Assembly (NCBI RefSeq): GCF_050908995.1
Contig: NC_135126.1
Coordinates: 3,224,001 to 3,288,000 of the forward strand
From: Andrena cerasifolii
Lineage: Eukaryota > Arthropoda > Insecta > Hymenoptera > Andrenidae
Direction of reading: 5' to 3'
Length of the DNA: 64,000 bases
Shown: positions 34,843 to 47,215 of the stretch, piece after piece
Layout of the letters: each line of letters starts with the position of its first letter
Position numbering within the stretch: position 1 is the stretch's first letter
Translations under genes and position numbers: made by a program
Notes under the pieces: model-generated
Database searches by the model: none
Told to the model about the DNA's origin: nothing
Seen by the model: the letters and a program-made list of their open reading frames with translations, nothing else

Positions 34843-35772
34843 GCAGTAAAAAGACGTGTCTTCCGGTTTCGGGTATTTACTCAAAATAGTTCTGCGTTAC
34901 ACATGGCACGATCTAATTCTAACACATCCTGACTCTGTTTTATCCAAGTGAGCCTACATATAGGGCATCTCGCTTCAGGTAACCAGACACCACTTCGTTC
35001 CGTGTCGCGTTTTCTTCGCCGAGGGGGGTAAGTGCGCCACCGATGGAACGTAACGTAATAGTAACGCAAATATTTCTCGTCTAGCACGGCGGAGCCCGTG
35101 TCGTCACCGTTGCACGACGACCAGAGGGGTCACCAGCCATCGTCTTGCCTACCATACAGAGATATTGCCACCCTCAGGGAGGCTTCCTCAAACACCCCTC
35201 TGTCTGTCCCAGCCGCCGTCACGCGGGGCTGCTAAATCCCACGACCCGGGAATCGATATATCGGAACGCTTCCAGTGCGTGATGTAGTTTGAGATTCTGT
35301 CGTGCCGGCGTAGACAGTCTCGCGTTTGCTCTTGATATTAAAAACCGGAAGCTTCCAATTTCTTGATCATCAATTGAGGGTGCAAATGGTTGATAAAGGG
35401 AAGACAGTCCAACAAATATATTCATTTCTCTACTAAAATATCGCTTTTATTGGATTCTGTATTTCCCCACTTCTGGCCACTTCTAGTAATTACTGAGACA
35501 CGATGGGGTACAGAAGAATAAGCAAGCTCTTACGTAAAGACATGATTTTTCACGTTGAATAGGCACTTATCAAACCATCGAGTATCTGCTTAAGTAACCA
35601 AACATGCATCCCGTGTCTTCAGTCCTCTGCCTCCCTATCGAAGTTTCATTGAAAGCCATGCGTAACACCTCATATAGTGCCCGTGTCAGGTACGCGGGCG
35701 ATTCCATGCCGACGTGTCGTGTACTGAATTGTGTTCGGTAACCTCATTCGGGGCTTATTCCGGTAAGACGAC

Positions 35773-35802
35773 AGAGAGACAGAGAGAGAGAGAGAGAGAG
35801 AG
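35773..35802. repeat. (AG)n microsatellite
   Basis: A nearly uninterrupted AG run of about 15 units, with one AC interruption near its start. Confidence 0.9.
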
Positions 35803-37244
35803 GAGGAAGTCCTACGAACGCCGGGCTCGTAGCAGCGACAACGAGGACGTAAATCAGACGAAACTGCACCGTAGAATTAAGGGACTCTCTCTGGCGTCTT
35901 GTGTTCTTAATGAATGTAGCGCTGCCTCTAATTAGACGTTCTTAATGCAGAGCGTCTACCCGCGGCCAGGACGGAGAGAAAGTGTCGTCTTAACCGCTAT
36001 TCATAAATGATTCGGCCCCGAGAATCGAATTTAACCTTTGCGGTCGAGAGATAAGTCAGCGTGAAATATTGCGGACGCGAAACGGTATTGCCGCGCGCGA
36101 ACAGTGCCTATTTTGCGTTCCCTGGGAAATGCGGCGTGATGAGTTTAATTGAAAGTGTCTCGTGAAGCGCGGGGTGTTTCGAAACTGCGGTGTCTAAGGC
36201 TCTGGCCACAGCTGTCTCTGGTAGCAGGTCTGAACATAGTGAACTTAGCAACGCCGTCATCAGTACTATTTGAATTTTTATGAAGCCTTTCGCGATCGAA
36301 ATCGGACCACGGCACGGCCGTCTTTGCTACCGGGCGGAACATAGTCATTGGATTGATGGGTGTTGCAGCACCGCAGGTTCCGGCCTGTACTAGAGACGAC
36401 CATGCTCTGGCCTTTCTATGAACGATAGAGTACCATAGGAGCACGGTTCCCTCAGCAGTCAGATACGTAGCGAACATTTCTTCGAAACCCTAACTTATCG
36501 TTCTGCGAGTGATCGTCCGAAGAAGTTGAAGCACTTCACTGATTGTCGAACCTCTTTGACAGCACGTAAGGCAACCCTCTGCAGGAAGCCACTCTGAAGA
36601 GGAAACGTTCCCAGACCCACGTTTGTATACAAATTTGTTATTAACCCCAGGTAGAACAAGCATCTAAACTTAGACGCCTCATTTCACTGGCACCCTGTAA
36701 AAGGGAATTGAAACGAGCCTCTATCTCCCCCCGCTAACGAAATTTTCGCATTCCCCTTCCCGACATTGTTACGTAACACGTTTCGAGAATAGTTTGTAGT
36801 TACTTGGGGGGAATGTCGAACACTTGCCTGCAACGTTCGCAGCATGTCGCCTAAGACGCTAGCACTTGCATGAAACAAGCGGGTTGACAATCGACGAACA
36901 CATGCGTGGATATTCGACCGCTCGATCGCTTCGACGTTCTTCTTGATCAACGAAGATGCACAGACCCAGTACTTATGTCATGTACGGAGCCGCGAACGTA
37001 ACAGGTTGCTCGGTCAGTCGCACGGTGTTTAACAGCCGTTTCCGAACGCGTGATGATGTCACCTTATCTTTGGTACCCGGTGGAAGTGAATAGGCGGGTC
37101 GAACAGCGAGTGGCACACGAACTAGACGGCGCAGTTCCTGTTTCGGAGGGTCACTGAATCCGGGACGCGGTCTTCCTCCACTGGTTACCTCCGCCGAGTT
37201 CTCTCCTCTTTGCCCTTCGTTCGCGGTGCACATTCATCCCACCG

Positions 37245-37257
37245 CCCCCCCCCCCCC
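37245..37257. repeat. C13 homopolymer
   Basis: Thirteen consecutive C; the length is likely unstable or uncertain. Confidence 0.85.
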
Positions 37258-39304
37258 AGCAGTGCCGCCACTACCTTGGAGGACCGAATACGGATAATTA
37301 TCCGCAACCTATTACGCGCTAAAACCTTGTCATTGCGATTATCGTTAGAGCGTAAAGCTACCGTTCGCCGGTCGGAAGCTCATTCCCCTCATTCTGCTCA
37401 GACTTCCCCTCTTCGTGGCAGAGACTGCGGCTTAACGTCGCGTTGAAAGTGTCCTGTACAGAACGGATCGTCTAGATTTCGCGGCCGATCAGTCAGGGTG
37501 GGGAGGGGAGGTTTTTGTTCGCTGCTGAACGATGTCGTTCCCTCCCTTCTATTTCTGGGAGGACGGTAGATCAGAGGAAAATATCGTTTGGCTGTGTCTC
37601 GGGGGAAGATCCTAGGCTCCTGCGAGACTTGGCTGGTAGCTTTGTGTTCGGGGAGTTTCACGGAAAGGAGCTTGATAGATTGTGCTTCCGAAGGATAGGG
37701 TGTGAATCTTTGAGAAACTGCAGGCAGTGCTCTCCCTTTGTTTCATACTGTTGTCGATTCCATTGTTCAACAGTGGCGTAGAAGAAATATGTATTGTTCG
37801 AGGGTGGCTTGTCAAGCTCTAGGAACTTGAGGAACCTACTAATCCATCACGTACTATGCATTGCTTTTTAGCACATGGTTAGCTTCTTTTAAGGTTCCTG
37901 GTATTGATCATCTTTACAGTCACTCGGTCACCTAGGAGACCGATGTTGCAATCGATTGGTGGCCATTTTCCCTAAGGCACCGTCATCTTTGTCCCAGATT
38001 CCCGGCACAGCACACAGCCCTAGGCTCCAAGTGTCCCTTCGTGCCCTACGTTTGGTTCGCTGCTCCAAGTCCCAGGACTTGGACTTCGGAACGTAAAGAT
38101 GAAGACTTCTTGAACATTGTTCGCAAGTAGACGCTGAACCGCGACGCGGCCGCGGTATTTGGCGCGATCGAAGTTTACCACAACGGCATTAACATTAATT
38201 CCATCAGTCTCCGCGATACCAACGGTTTAATAGGCGGCAGTGGGCGAAGTTGAATTCCCGTTTAACCGGATAACCATTGAACAATCCGCGGCAGCGGCGA
38301 AGCCGTGCTCCCGTTTGGATTGGAGGAGCACTATTTCTCTGTTTGACGGTGCTATGGAGCTGGAATATTATATTCGCCGCGGAATTATGCCATCTATCAA
38401 AATACCGATGCCTAGGATAATTGATGCTATCGGAATAGCGACGCCAGTCATGCTAGACAGCACATGGCGTAAAATTGAATATCGATTAGACGTTCTGGGA
38501 GGGCTCGGAATGGGGCTGGTCCCGCCACGGCGAAGTTATTAATTTCCCTACGTGGTCGAATCTCTCGATTAAACGCAGGCAATAACGTCGAGAGTTTATA
38601 ATACGGACTTAGCGTTAATTAATACATCGGCGGGCTAATTAGAAAACGCCGCGACGCCTCCGCGCGCCCTCTCTGTGACGTGGATCTCCATTATCGTTTT
38701 AGCAATCACGGGCCCGTCGTCTGGAAGCGTTTCCACGGACCGGGCTCCGCGCACGGGAATCGTCGAAAGACCAGAGTTAACGATCAAATCAATCGCCTTC
38801 CACGAGGCAACAGTCCACGCTTCGAAATGGAACAGCAGCTGGTAAACGGATTGCCAGGCAGCAACGTTCCTGTGGGCAGCGACCAACAATAACGGCTAAC
38901 TCCCTGGCCCGGCTCGGCTATCGATGCTAATCGATCGTCGGACGATATATCTGCGTTGACATAACTCGGGAATTTATCGGCGCCACCGCACACGCCGGCA
39001 TAGCTCGATATGCTAATAAAGGACTCCCGCGCCGTACCGTTCGGCGTAACACGAACACCGTGCTGGTGTTACGGCTATGTGGGTTTAACCGTGTTCCTTA
39101 CGATAACGACGAATGTTCGGCTCTGCAGGCTGATGCGTCAACGTGCACCTTCCAATCTCGTTACTGATTGCTGTTTGACCATCGTTTGGAAATCATTTTT
39201 GACGCATTGAAACGTTCTGACGTTTACGTATCAGGTTTCTCATGTTGCTGGAGTACGAATATTTTATTTCTTTGCCATCCGGATTCAAGAATGTTTAGTT
39301 AGGT

Positions 39305-39503
39305 ATTAACGGGCGGTCGATGAGCAGTCACCTGTCCAAAAGGCCCCTCAGGGCCCCATTTCCCTCAAAAATTATGATTTTATCCAAACACTATATTTTT
39401 TCGCTTCCACTAATTTGCATACCACAACGCGTATGCATTTAATTGTAAGTCTGTTATGTATACAGGGTATCCCAAAACGTTTGCCACCTGGCCTTTTTTT
39501 GTC
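39305..39503 (-). mobile_element. hAT-type MITE copy, interrupted at TTAA (family K)
   Basis: This stretch matches the reverse complement of the 44693-44908 element: TAACGGGC at its start, ATTTTATCCAAA in the middle, and TATACAGGGT then GTTTGCCACCTGG near its end. The match stops exactly at the TTAA inside what should be ...CCTTAAATCCGCCACTG. There a TTAA-type fold-back element begins. The outer left terminus is also missing. Confidence 0.65.
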
Positions 39504-40213
39504 TTAAGGGGTCATGCTCAGTCAGGAGGCCGAAAAAAGGGTGGTCTTTGAAAATTTTTTACTCAAAAGCTATAACACATTTCTCAAAAAATCTTTTTTC
39601 CTTTTAAGCATTGCATCTAGTACCGTGCATCGTAATTTTTTTATTTAAAAATATTTATCAATAACTAAGTTATTGTCCATCGCTCGAAGGTTCTCTAAAA
39701 ATAAAGGCTTCTGCGGTGACCACTGCTGCTCGAAAGTCGATCATCTAAAATAAAAAATTCAAAAGAATTTACTTATTGTATTATATTATCTAGTATTTGA
39801 ACGAAGGACTTTTTAATCCGATGCTTAGTTTTCTTGTAATTGACAAAAATCAGGCACGATTTATGATAAAAATTGAAACTTTTACTTTAAACATCAGCCA
39901 TTTTTTCCCAAATAAATATTTCGAAAAATCCTTCGTTTAAATACTAGATAATATAATATAATAAGTAAATTCTTTTGAATTTTTTATTTTAGATGATCGA
40001 CTTTCGAGCAGCAGTGGTCACCGCAGAAGTCGTTGTTTCAGAGAACCTTCGAGTGATGGACAATAACTCAGTTATTGCTTAATATTTTTAAATAAAAAAA
40101 TTACTATGCACGGTACTAGATGCAATCCTTAAAAGGAAAAAAGATTTTTTGAGAAATGTGTTATAGCTTTTGAGTAAAAAATTTCCAAAGACCACCCTTT
40201 TTTCGGCCTCCTA
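39504..40213. mobile_element. TTAA-type fold-back element, family E, long palindrome
   Basis: The left end is TTAAGGGGTCATGCTCAGTC. Arms of about 285 bp (39524-39815 and 39925-40213) are inverted copies with very high identity, around a loop of about 110 bases. The right arm stops at GGCCTCCTAA without the outer GACTGAGCATGACCCCTTAA, so the right terminus is lost. The element sits in the TTAA of the hAT-type MITE copy at 39305. High arm identity suggests recent formation or gene conversion between arms. Confidence 0.8.
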
Positions 40214-40629
40214 ATTTCTTTCTCGTTTGGGGGCACTAAGTCGCTTAAAATTCAACATCGTCCAATACCACTCTACAAGCGGTTGCAAGCCTTGCTGAAC
40301 TCGTTCCGAGATAATTTTATCGAATTAAACCCATAACGAGGATATATATTTATCTGCATTCCTTTTGTTTTCTCCCCCTTTCCCTCGAAGTCATACTCGA
40401 GCAGAACGCTACCTTCGTCGACTCATAACATTTGCTATCCGCTAAATTATTCGTCATGCCATATTCGCGAGCTCTGAAATTTTCCGGCAAGGCGTGCCAC
40501 TGTTTCGTGGGCCGTTGTTGCTCCGTTTGTTTGCCAGAAGCGGAGCCTGCTGCCTACACGATGAAATTTCCATCGGCAGCTTTATTCCGATTTTTGCGAA
40601 TGTTGACGTTCCTTTCTCGTCTCTCTCTC

Positions 40630-40673
<44 letters not shown>

Positions 40674-43260
40674 CTCTTCGACGCTTCGTCCAATAGCGGG
40701 GGTGAGGTTTTATTTCCACCCCTCTCGACACTCCACTCTCCCTCTGTTCCTTTCTGAACACCCTACGGCACGGAGATCCGTTTCCAACTGCCTCCGTGTC
40801 AGCTCTCCTAGCGAAAGGGAGAGAAAAGAGGGATGAGCTACTCTCGTTCTCAATCGATATTTTAAAGGGACTGAGAACGCTTTCGAACTTTGCCAAGTGA
40901 TTTGTTTTTAAAGCGCAACGGGCATACGTGCTTCAGGGTGGGTGAAGAATTCTTCAGCAACTTGGGAGTTGATCCTTTCCACTCGTGTTGATATCATGGC
41001 GTTTGGAATCTTGCAGGTAGTCATCTACTTATTTCGAGTAGAATGCGTTATGCCAGCAACCGAGGTCTATGCAGTTGCACAGGTCTTCGAGGAAGGTCTG
41101 TAGAATTCTCCTTAAACTGTGTCTACGCGAGTCGAATACAAAACAGATGGCATAGTAACGCCCACGACCAGTCCTCCAGATCGGAGGCCAGAGAAAAATG
41201 GGAGGAAGTTGCCTCGGGAAAATAGGCGAAATCTAGAATTGTTGCTTCTCGCTAATGCGCTCATTATCCGGTGAGTGGAGGCAGGGAAACTCGAGGGTTG
41301 AAGTGGCACGGTGAACTGGAGAATCGGTGTTCGATCGATATGTAATAATTTCTTCTTAAAAAAAAAAAAACGGAAAATTGTTGAGCTGGGCTCTGGTCCT
41401 ACACACTAAGGTCTTGCTTGCACAATAAAAGCAAAAAGAATGCTCCTCTCAGGCTACGTTCCAGAATGGATATATTAAAAGACAGATGGACTGTGCTGTA
41501 TGATGTAAAACATGTATCAGGTCTAACGAATTCCAAGCAGAAAGCCAAGCGCTATTCGATTCCCTTCGCGATCACAGAGCCAGAAAGCACGGCGGAATAA
41601 AGGCAGCAGCGAAAAATGATGCCTGATATTCTCGTGGATCATGTGTCTATCACGGCTCGCCATACTGTTTCGTGTCTCCTGCGAAAATATTGAGAGATGA
41701 GGCGAATAGTAGCTGTGGAAGATGCCAGAGGGAAGGACTGTGTCGCGAAGGTACGAGGCAAAGGGCGAGGCAGTCGTTTTGTCACTTAACGTTCTCGCTG
41801 ATCGACGAATGGCAGCGGGAAGCGAAGTGACTCTGGAAACGGATTGCGGGTCAAGAATGGGGCAAAGTAAACGTGGCTCGTCGGCGCAGCGCCGTCGGGC
41901 GACGGCTGCGGGAAACTGCGAGGAGCAGTTAAAAGAAACGATGCTCGGTTCGGCGGAGGATCGGCGCGCCGAGCACGGCTGAGGGTGTCTGATCGAAGGG
42001 AGAGAGGTAAACAAGCGTGGCGAGGCGATAAATTTCAGGGAATCCAGGGAACCAGCCAGCGAAACGGCGCAATTGTTGGAATGGCCTTCTCGCCCCGGTG
42101 GTCGCGATTAGTCAAAAGAAATTAGTTTCCCTGCCCACCGGCGAACGCGAGATGTTTATTCCTGTTTATCATCGCAACACCTGCCCGTATGGCCGCGCGT
42201 TGCTCTAGTTCCAGATTTATTAGCCGCCAGGCGCAGAATAATTGCTCCCACTCTGTCGACGGGCCACTAAATGGACACCGAAGATTTTTTGTATTCCCCG
42301 GAGCGAGGGCGGTGTGTTAAATACGAAGTGTACGCGCGCGGGAATCTGAGTACAGTGGGAATTGGAAGGTACTGTGTCTTGAGTATCGAGGTACATACAT
42401 ACTACGAACGTCTCTGGCGCTGCGAAGCTTCATTTCCCTGTGTAAAGCTGTCTTCCAGTATCTAAGCCGGGTGTTAACGCGAAATCACTGTCGAATAGTG
42501 TTTCCCCCGGTATCTTTACGCGCTGTAAGTGTCCTGCATTACGACAGATACCGGCGAATAAACAGTGAAGTTCGAAATAATGCCACGGGCGAGGGAGTCA
42601 TCGTGGAAATAAATTGCGAAGTACGCGGCGCCATATCCGGGCAGAGGAACGCGCAGGAAGCGAGGAAGTTGTATAGGCGAGCCCGACTCTCCCGCCTCGT
42701 CAGTGAATCGAGGCATAAAGTAAACAAGAATGCTCGCGCAACGAAATTAGAGAAACGGGAATGGGCTGGAAAGCCCGGGCAAAATAAACCGTACACATGG
42801 AAAACGTTCCGTCGCCGAAAAGCTTCGTCACGTAACACCCTGCGAAATTATACCAGCGATAAAGCTGTAATAATTACCGCGATAATAAGTCGAATGAGCT
42901 GTGAACGCGTTACTGCCGGGACAAACGTGCGGCGTTTGAACGGATCAACACGGTCTCGCGGGTAATTTCGACTGTAATTTGTCGTTTAACGTTATTTTCA
43001 AACTAACGACCCGAGGTGTTCGTGATTCGCCGTTTTGCCAAGGAGGGGGTTGAGGTAGACGGTTTCTGCGTTGCTGAGTTATGAAAAGGGAATTTTTCGA
43101 ATATGTACTACTAGGTCAGTGCTAATTCATTAGCTGCAAATAGTGGAAACCTGGATAAATCATGTAATAGCAAGTCCAACTTCGTGGAATCCATTGACCT
43201 CCTCGAATCCGACATTTTCTAATATCAAACTTCGTATCAAGCTTTCAACCACCGGCAAAA
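40214..43260. other. intronic DNA with a CT microsatellite
   Basis: Unique sequence. It contains a long (CT)n tract at 40619-40669 and an A-run near 41359. No exon or transposon end was recognised. Confidence 0.5.
40619..40669. repeat. (CT)n microsatellite
   Basis: About 25 CT units with one CG interruption near 40629. Confidence 0.9.
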
Positions 43261-43961
43261 TTGAGGGGATGTTCCGGTCTGGAGCTCATAAAAATAGGTG
43301 ATCTTTAGGAATTAATTAAAGGCAAGCTAATACAGATAACTTAATGAAACTTTTTGCGTTGCATTAGGAATGCTATAATACTATAGAAATATATTTTTTT
43401 ATATATAATTAATTATTGTAAATGGAAGTGGGGATTCGTTGAAGTGGAGGAGTAAAAAAAATATTAAAAACGGTGGGACTTGTAGCACCTAAACCATTGG
43501 TGTAAAATAAGGAACAAAGTTAGATGATTAAATGGCATGAAATTCCCTAGAGGACATAGCTTTAAAAATGTCAAAAAAAAATGAAACTTTTGACAAAATA
43601 ATGATACTTTGAAATCACTTTTTCCCTGTTTTTCGTCCTTTCGCCGCCTTTAAAAAATACAATTTTTCATAAATTTTAAATATTAGAGGTTTCTCGACTG
43701 CATAGAAGTATATTCTTCAAAATAAAAACGTTTTAATCGAATTGGATTATAACTTTTCGAAGAACACAATTTCGAGGAAAACGCATTTAAAGTTTTACGT
43801 GAGCGCCGAATCAAATGCCTGCAACTTCAAAATTTTTTTGAATTTCAAAATATCTTTTTAAACACGTATTCGTAAAAGGTTGAACGAAAATGAAATTCAT
43901 TCGAAAAATGAAATAAAGGAGATCGCTTTTTCGACATTTTTAGACCGAAAGCTCCTCTTAA
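43261..43961. mobile_element. TTAA-type MITE, family A copy 2 (diverged)
   Basis: A 701-bp relative of 4194-4891 in the same orientation: both share GGTCT, AATAGGTGATCTTTAG and GAATTAATTAAAGG near the left end, AACGC.TTTAAAGTTTTACG internally, and a CCCTTAA or CTCTTAA right end. The left TTAA has decayed to TTGA while the right is intact. The internal palindrome is much less regular than in copy 1, which suggests greater age. Confidence 0.7.
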
Positions 43962-44692
43962 GATCAATTCGATGCAGCCTTCGATTAGATTCGCAGTCAT
44001 TGTCGATCACTCCATCCGTCGCTATCAGAACGAATACACTGGAATGCAAGCTCATCTATCCAGCTATCGGGTTGCGTTAGAAAATCCTTGAAATTCAGGA
44101 AAATATCAAAAGCATTATCCTCGATCCCGGAGAATTAGCGGCGTCGTGCTTCATTTTGTTTCCCCTGTAGCTTCCATGTTACGCCGATGGAAAATACATC
44201 GTGCAACAGAATCGCTGGCATTCAGCGAATTAATGAACGCGTTGCGCAAGAAAAGGAGCCAGAGGAGGCCCGATAATCGGGAAAACTAGCGTGTCGGTTG
44301 TCAATAGGTACGTCCGCGTGGCGCGGCCAACAAAGGGAGAAAGTTCAGGAATTATCGTGCAGCATCTTCGCGAGCGAAGCGTGCTGAGGCTGCCAGGATG
44401 CACGGGAATGGAAGACACGCCGACAGATTCAGAAATTACAGCTCGTAAACTCGGCCACTGTGGAAGGTTACGGAAATTGGTAGCGTGCACGCTGTTACGC
44501 AATTTCATCATGGTTACACGTGTCTCTTTGGCTTAAGGGAAGGTTGAGTACGTTGTCCAATAAATCATGCGAGAGTTGGGCACCCTGTGAGTCTTTCCTG
44601 CACGACGTTGCAGTACCTTTGCCACTCGAAGGATCTGCGAGTTGATGCGTGACTTTTGGGGAATTTCCTTTTTTATTCCAATAGTACTGGAT
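43962..44692. other. intronic DNA with no recognised feature
   Basis: Unique sequence between two MITEs; nothing assignable seen. Confidence 0.45.
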
Positions 44693-44908
44693 CAGTGGCG
44701 GATTTAAGGAAAAAGGCCCAGGTGGCAAACGTACTGGGACACCCTGTATACGTGAGAGAATTGCAAATAAATTGCGCGTATGGTATGAAAATTATGGGAA
44801 ATAAATAAAAAAATAGAGTCTTTGGATAAAACCATTTTTTTTTGAAGATGGGACCCTTGGGGGGTGTCTACTGGCCAGGGGCCCAGGCGCCCGTTAGATC
44901 TGCTACTG
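44693..44908 (+). mobile_element. hAT-type MITE, family K reference copy
   Basis: A 216-bp element starts CAGTGGCGGATTTAAGG and ends, inverted, CAGTAGCAGATCTAACGG. The CAGTGGCGGAT terminus is typical of one group of hAT MITEs. The flanks AGTACTGGAT (44683-44692) and AGTACTGAAT (44911-44920) match at 9 of 10 positions, consistent with a target duplication. It contains TTAA inside the left terminal repeat, the site used by another element in the copy at 39305. Confidence 0.7.
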
Positions 44909-44933
44909 GAAGTACTGAATTTTACGTATCGTT

Positions 44934-45720
44934 AAGGCCCGGTACAGACGAGCGGCTTGCGGCAATTTACCCCCGCGTTTTGGCAGAACATAGATTTATA
45001 TGAAGCAGTTCACGTGGGACGCAAATTTGAGCGGCTACCAGGCGGCATGTTTGCGTACGTTTTGACGAACGCGCGTACCGCGAATGAACGCTGCCGCGAA
45101 GCAGTACATTGTTTTATATAAGGTGAATGTCCCAATTTCTGCTCATGTCCCCATTTCTGATAATTTCGTATCTTTCTTATTATTATATGCGTTACGTTTG
45201 TACTATTGTTGCAACAAAATAATTCTAAATTATTTAAACATTTACGCGAGCGTTGCACGAGCTTGGGTCAATACATACATCGCTATTTTTCACGAGCAGA
45301 AATACGGACATTTATAGCATTATATATTTAATTACAAATTACTAATAGTTAAACATCTTGAAATATCTTTCTTAAATAGTTTTTGAATTGGTTGATTTAT
45401 TACTAAAGAATTAATCAATTACTCTGCAAATTTTCATCGCAAACAAATTTTTTACACCTTCTCCATGACGAGTTACCTCTTAAATCAGCAGAAATTGGGA
45501 CATTCCCCTTGCAAGCAATTCACACGATCGTTTTGCGTTTATTTAACGCAAGAAAGTGTCTCTCTGAAATCCATAAACATAGAACTAAATGCTCCTTTGA
45601 GAAGAGAACGCAGCACGCGAATCCTGGCGTTGGAAAGCCGCTCGTGTGAACTGCTAGAAAAATTTCACGCGCGTCTCGCGGCGGCAGACTGTCGCAAACC
45701 GCTCGTCTGCACCGGGCCTA
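44934..45720. mobile_element. inverted-repeat DNA transposon relic (family I) hosting a nested MITE
   Basis: The left end is AGGCCCGGTACAGACGAGCG; the right end, inverted, is AGGCCCGGTGCAGACGAGCG and continues GTTTGCG. The element totals 787 bp, but about 395 bp in the middle (45118-45512) is another MITE, leaving about 392 bp of host element. The flanks GTATCGTTA and GTATAGCTTA are similar but not a clean duplication. I cannot place the superfamily with confidence. Confidence 0.7.
45118..45512 (-). mobile_element. nested MITE, family H short copy
   Basis: The ends are AAGGTGAATGTCCCAATTTC and, inverted, AAGGGGAATGTCCCAATTTC. Its interior matches the reverse complement of parts of 54284-55070, including the segments around ATTAATCAATTACTCTGC and GACGAGTTACCTCTTAAAT. 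At 395 bp against 787 bp it looks like an internal deletion derivative. It interrupts the inverted-repeat relic 44934-45720. Confidence 0.75.
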
Positions 45721-46682
45721 GTATAGCTTAATTAGTAGTGAACCTTACCAACGATCAAAATGTAAGAGGCAACAAATCCCCTGGTTCGAAACACGCAGAT
45801 GATTCCTGGACGGTATTCCGCAGTAGGTATGTACATCGGATTTCATGCGGTGTGTTTCTAGCCCCGCCGCTGGCTGCAGCTTCTCCCATTACTCTTGCTT
45901 ATTACGTAACTCATCTGGTGGAGGGGAACGTGACCGATGTACGGTAGAGATTACGGTTGCAACAATGCTGGAATCGCCACCCCCGTCGCGAAATTTAAAG
46001 CGGCCGCCACCTAGCCGTGGCTCGCGATCCTCGGCGTTGCGTCGACTGTTGAAAATTCCTGGAAGTTGCCTGCAGCCCCATAAAAGTTTATATACGCCCA
46101 GGTCCACGGCGCTCGCCCCGAGGAACGCGTAAGGGCGGCCCCGGTTCTGTCCGCCACCTGGTACCTTCTGACACTAACAGTCAGAGCCGGCGATAATCTT
46201 TACGAGCCTCTTTCGTTCGGATTACAAATAGCTCCCGCGTATGCACCGACCACCGTTCTACTTATATCTTTATCGCTATTAGCGGCGGCCCCGTAATGGC
46301 TCGTAATATACGGCTCGATTCAATTTCGCGGAGCATTACGGAGAAATAATGCCCGTGAACGGCAACGTATCGGCCCTGCTCGAGCACGGGGCGCCGCGCA
46401 CGCTACAGTAGGAAGAAAATCAAGTGGGCAATCAAGGGAAATCTAGGAGCTGTTGAATTGAGATTAAGACACTGCCGCGTGGTGTCAGAGAAGTTAGTTA
46501 GATTGTAAGTCTTAGTGAAGTGGAGGGAAGATTTATTCTTAAGGGGGTATTGGAGTGTAACTGTCCGTTTTCCAGCGACATTTTTGAGAATTTATTTAAT
46601 AAAATCTATAAGGTTATACTATCAGGCAGGTCTGTGAAGATAGCACCCCCAAATTCGAATTTTTGGAAAAACTCAACGGCAT
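45721..46682. other. intronic DNA with no recognised feature
   Basis: GC-rich unique sequence up to about 46450. TTAAGGGGGTATTGG at 46536 resembles the left end of a TTAA-type MITE and may be the start of the repeat field that follows, but no clear right partner was found. Confidence 0.4.
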
Positions 46683-47215
46683 TCGTTTGTCCATCGTTTG
46701 CCCACGTTTGCCCATAAAACAATTTCGTTTGCCCACCCTTGAAAAAAAAATTATGGCAAAAAAAAATTTTCATCAGCACCCCCATGAAAACATTTCAATG
46801 ATTTGTCGGTGGGAAATGATTGTCCTTCGTTTGCCCACGTTTGCTCATACAAAATTTTTTTTGCCCACCCTCCAAAAAAAGTTATGAACAAAATAAAAAA
46901 TTTGTCTTCATCACCCACGATGAATGTATTTCAATTTTTTAAAAGAAGGATACGAATATACTCGACCTGGCCACGTTTGCCCACTCTCAGATTTCATTTG
47001 CCCACCCTCCAGAATTTAAATAAAAAATAAAAACCTCGAAGAGAAGGGTACAGGTGAAGCGATCGCGTTAAAGTTCGATTTTTCTAGAAAATATTATCAA
47101 ATTCGTTCTTTCAACGATGCAGTCCGTTAGTTTAGATGTAGAAGAGATTTGCCCATGCATTAATTTCGTATGCCCACCCTCCAGAATCGAATTATTAATA
47201 TAGCCAAGAAGTGCG
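46683..47215. repeat. imperfect tandem repeats with TTTGCCCAC motif
   Basis: Copies of CGTTTGCCCACGTTTGCCCA or close variants, followed by a T-rich stretch and TTTGCCCACCCT, recur near 46683, 46831, 46972 and 47147, with spacing of roughly 140-175 bases. Identity is moderate. Read on the minus strand each yields GGxTKxxxGQ-like peptide, a by-product of the repeat. Confidence 0.65.

Larger units (their letters stand above)
34843..39304. other. intronic DNA with simple repeats only
   Basis: Unique sequence. It contains an (AG)n microsatellite (35773-35802) and a C13 run (37245-37257). Open frames on both strands are short, overlap and show no recognisable domain. Confidence 0.5.

Noticed and set aside
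45775..45800. GGTTCGAAAC as a tRNA T-arm
   Set aside because: No acceptor stem, D-arm or anticodon arm can be assembled around it.
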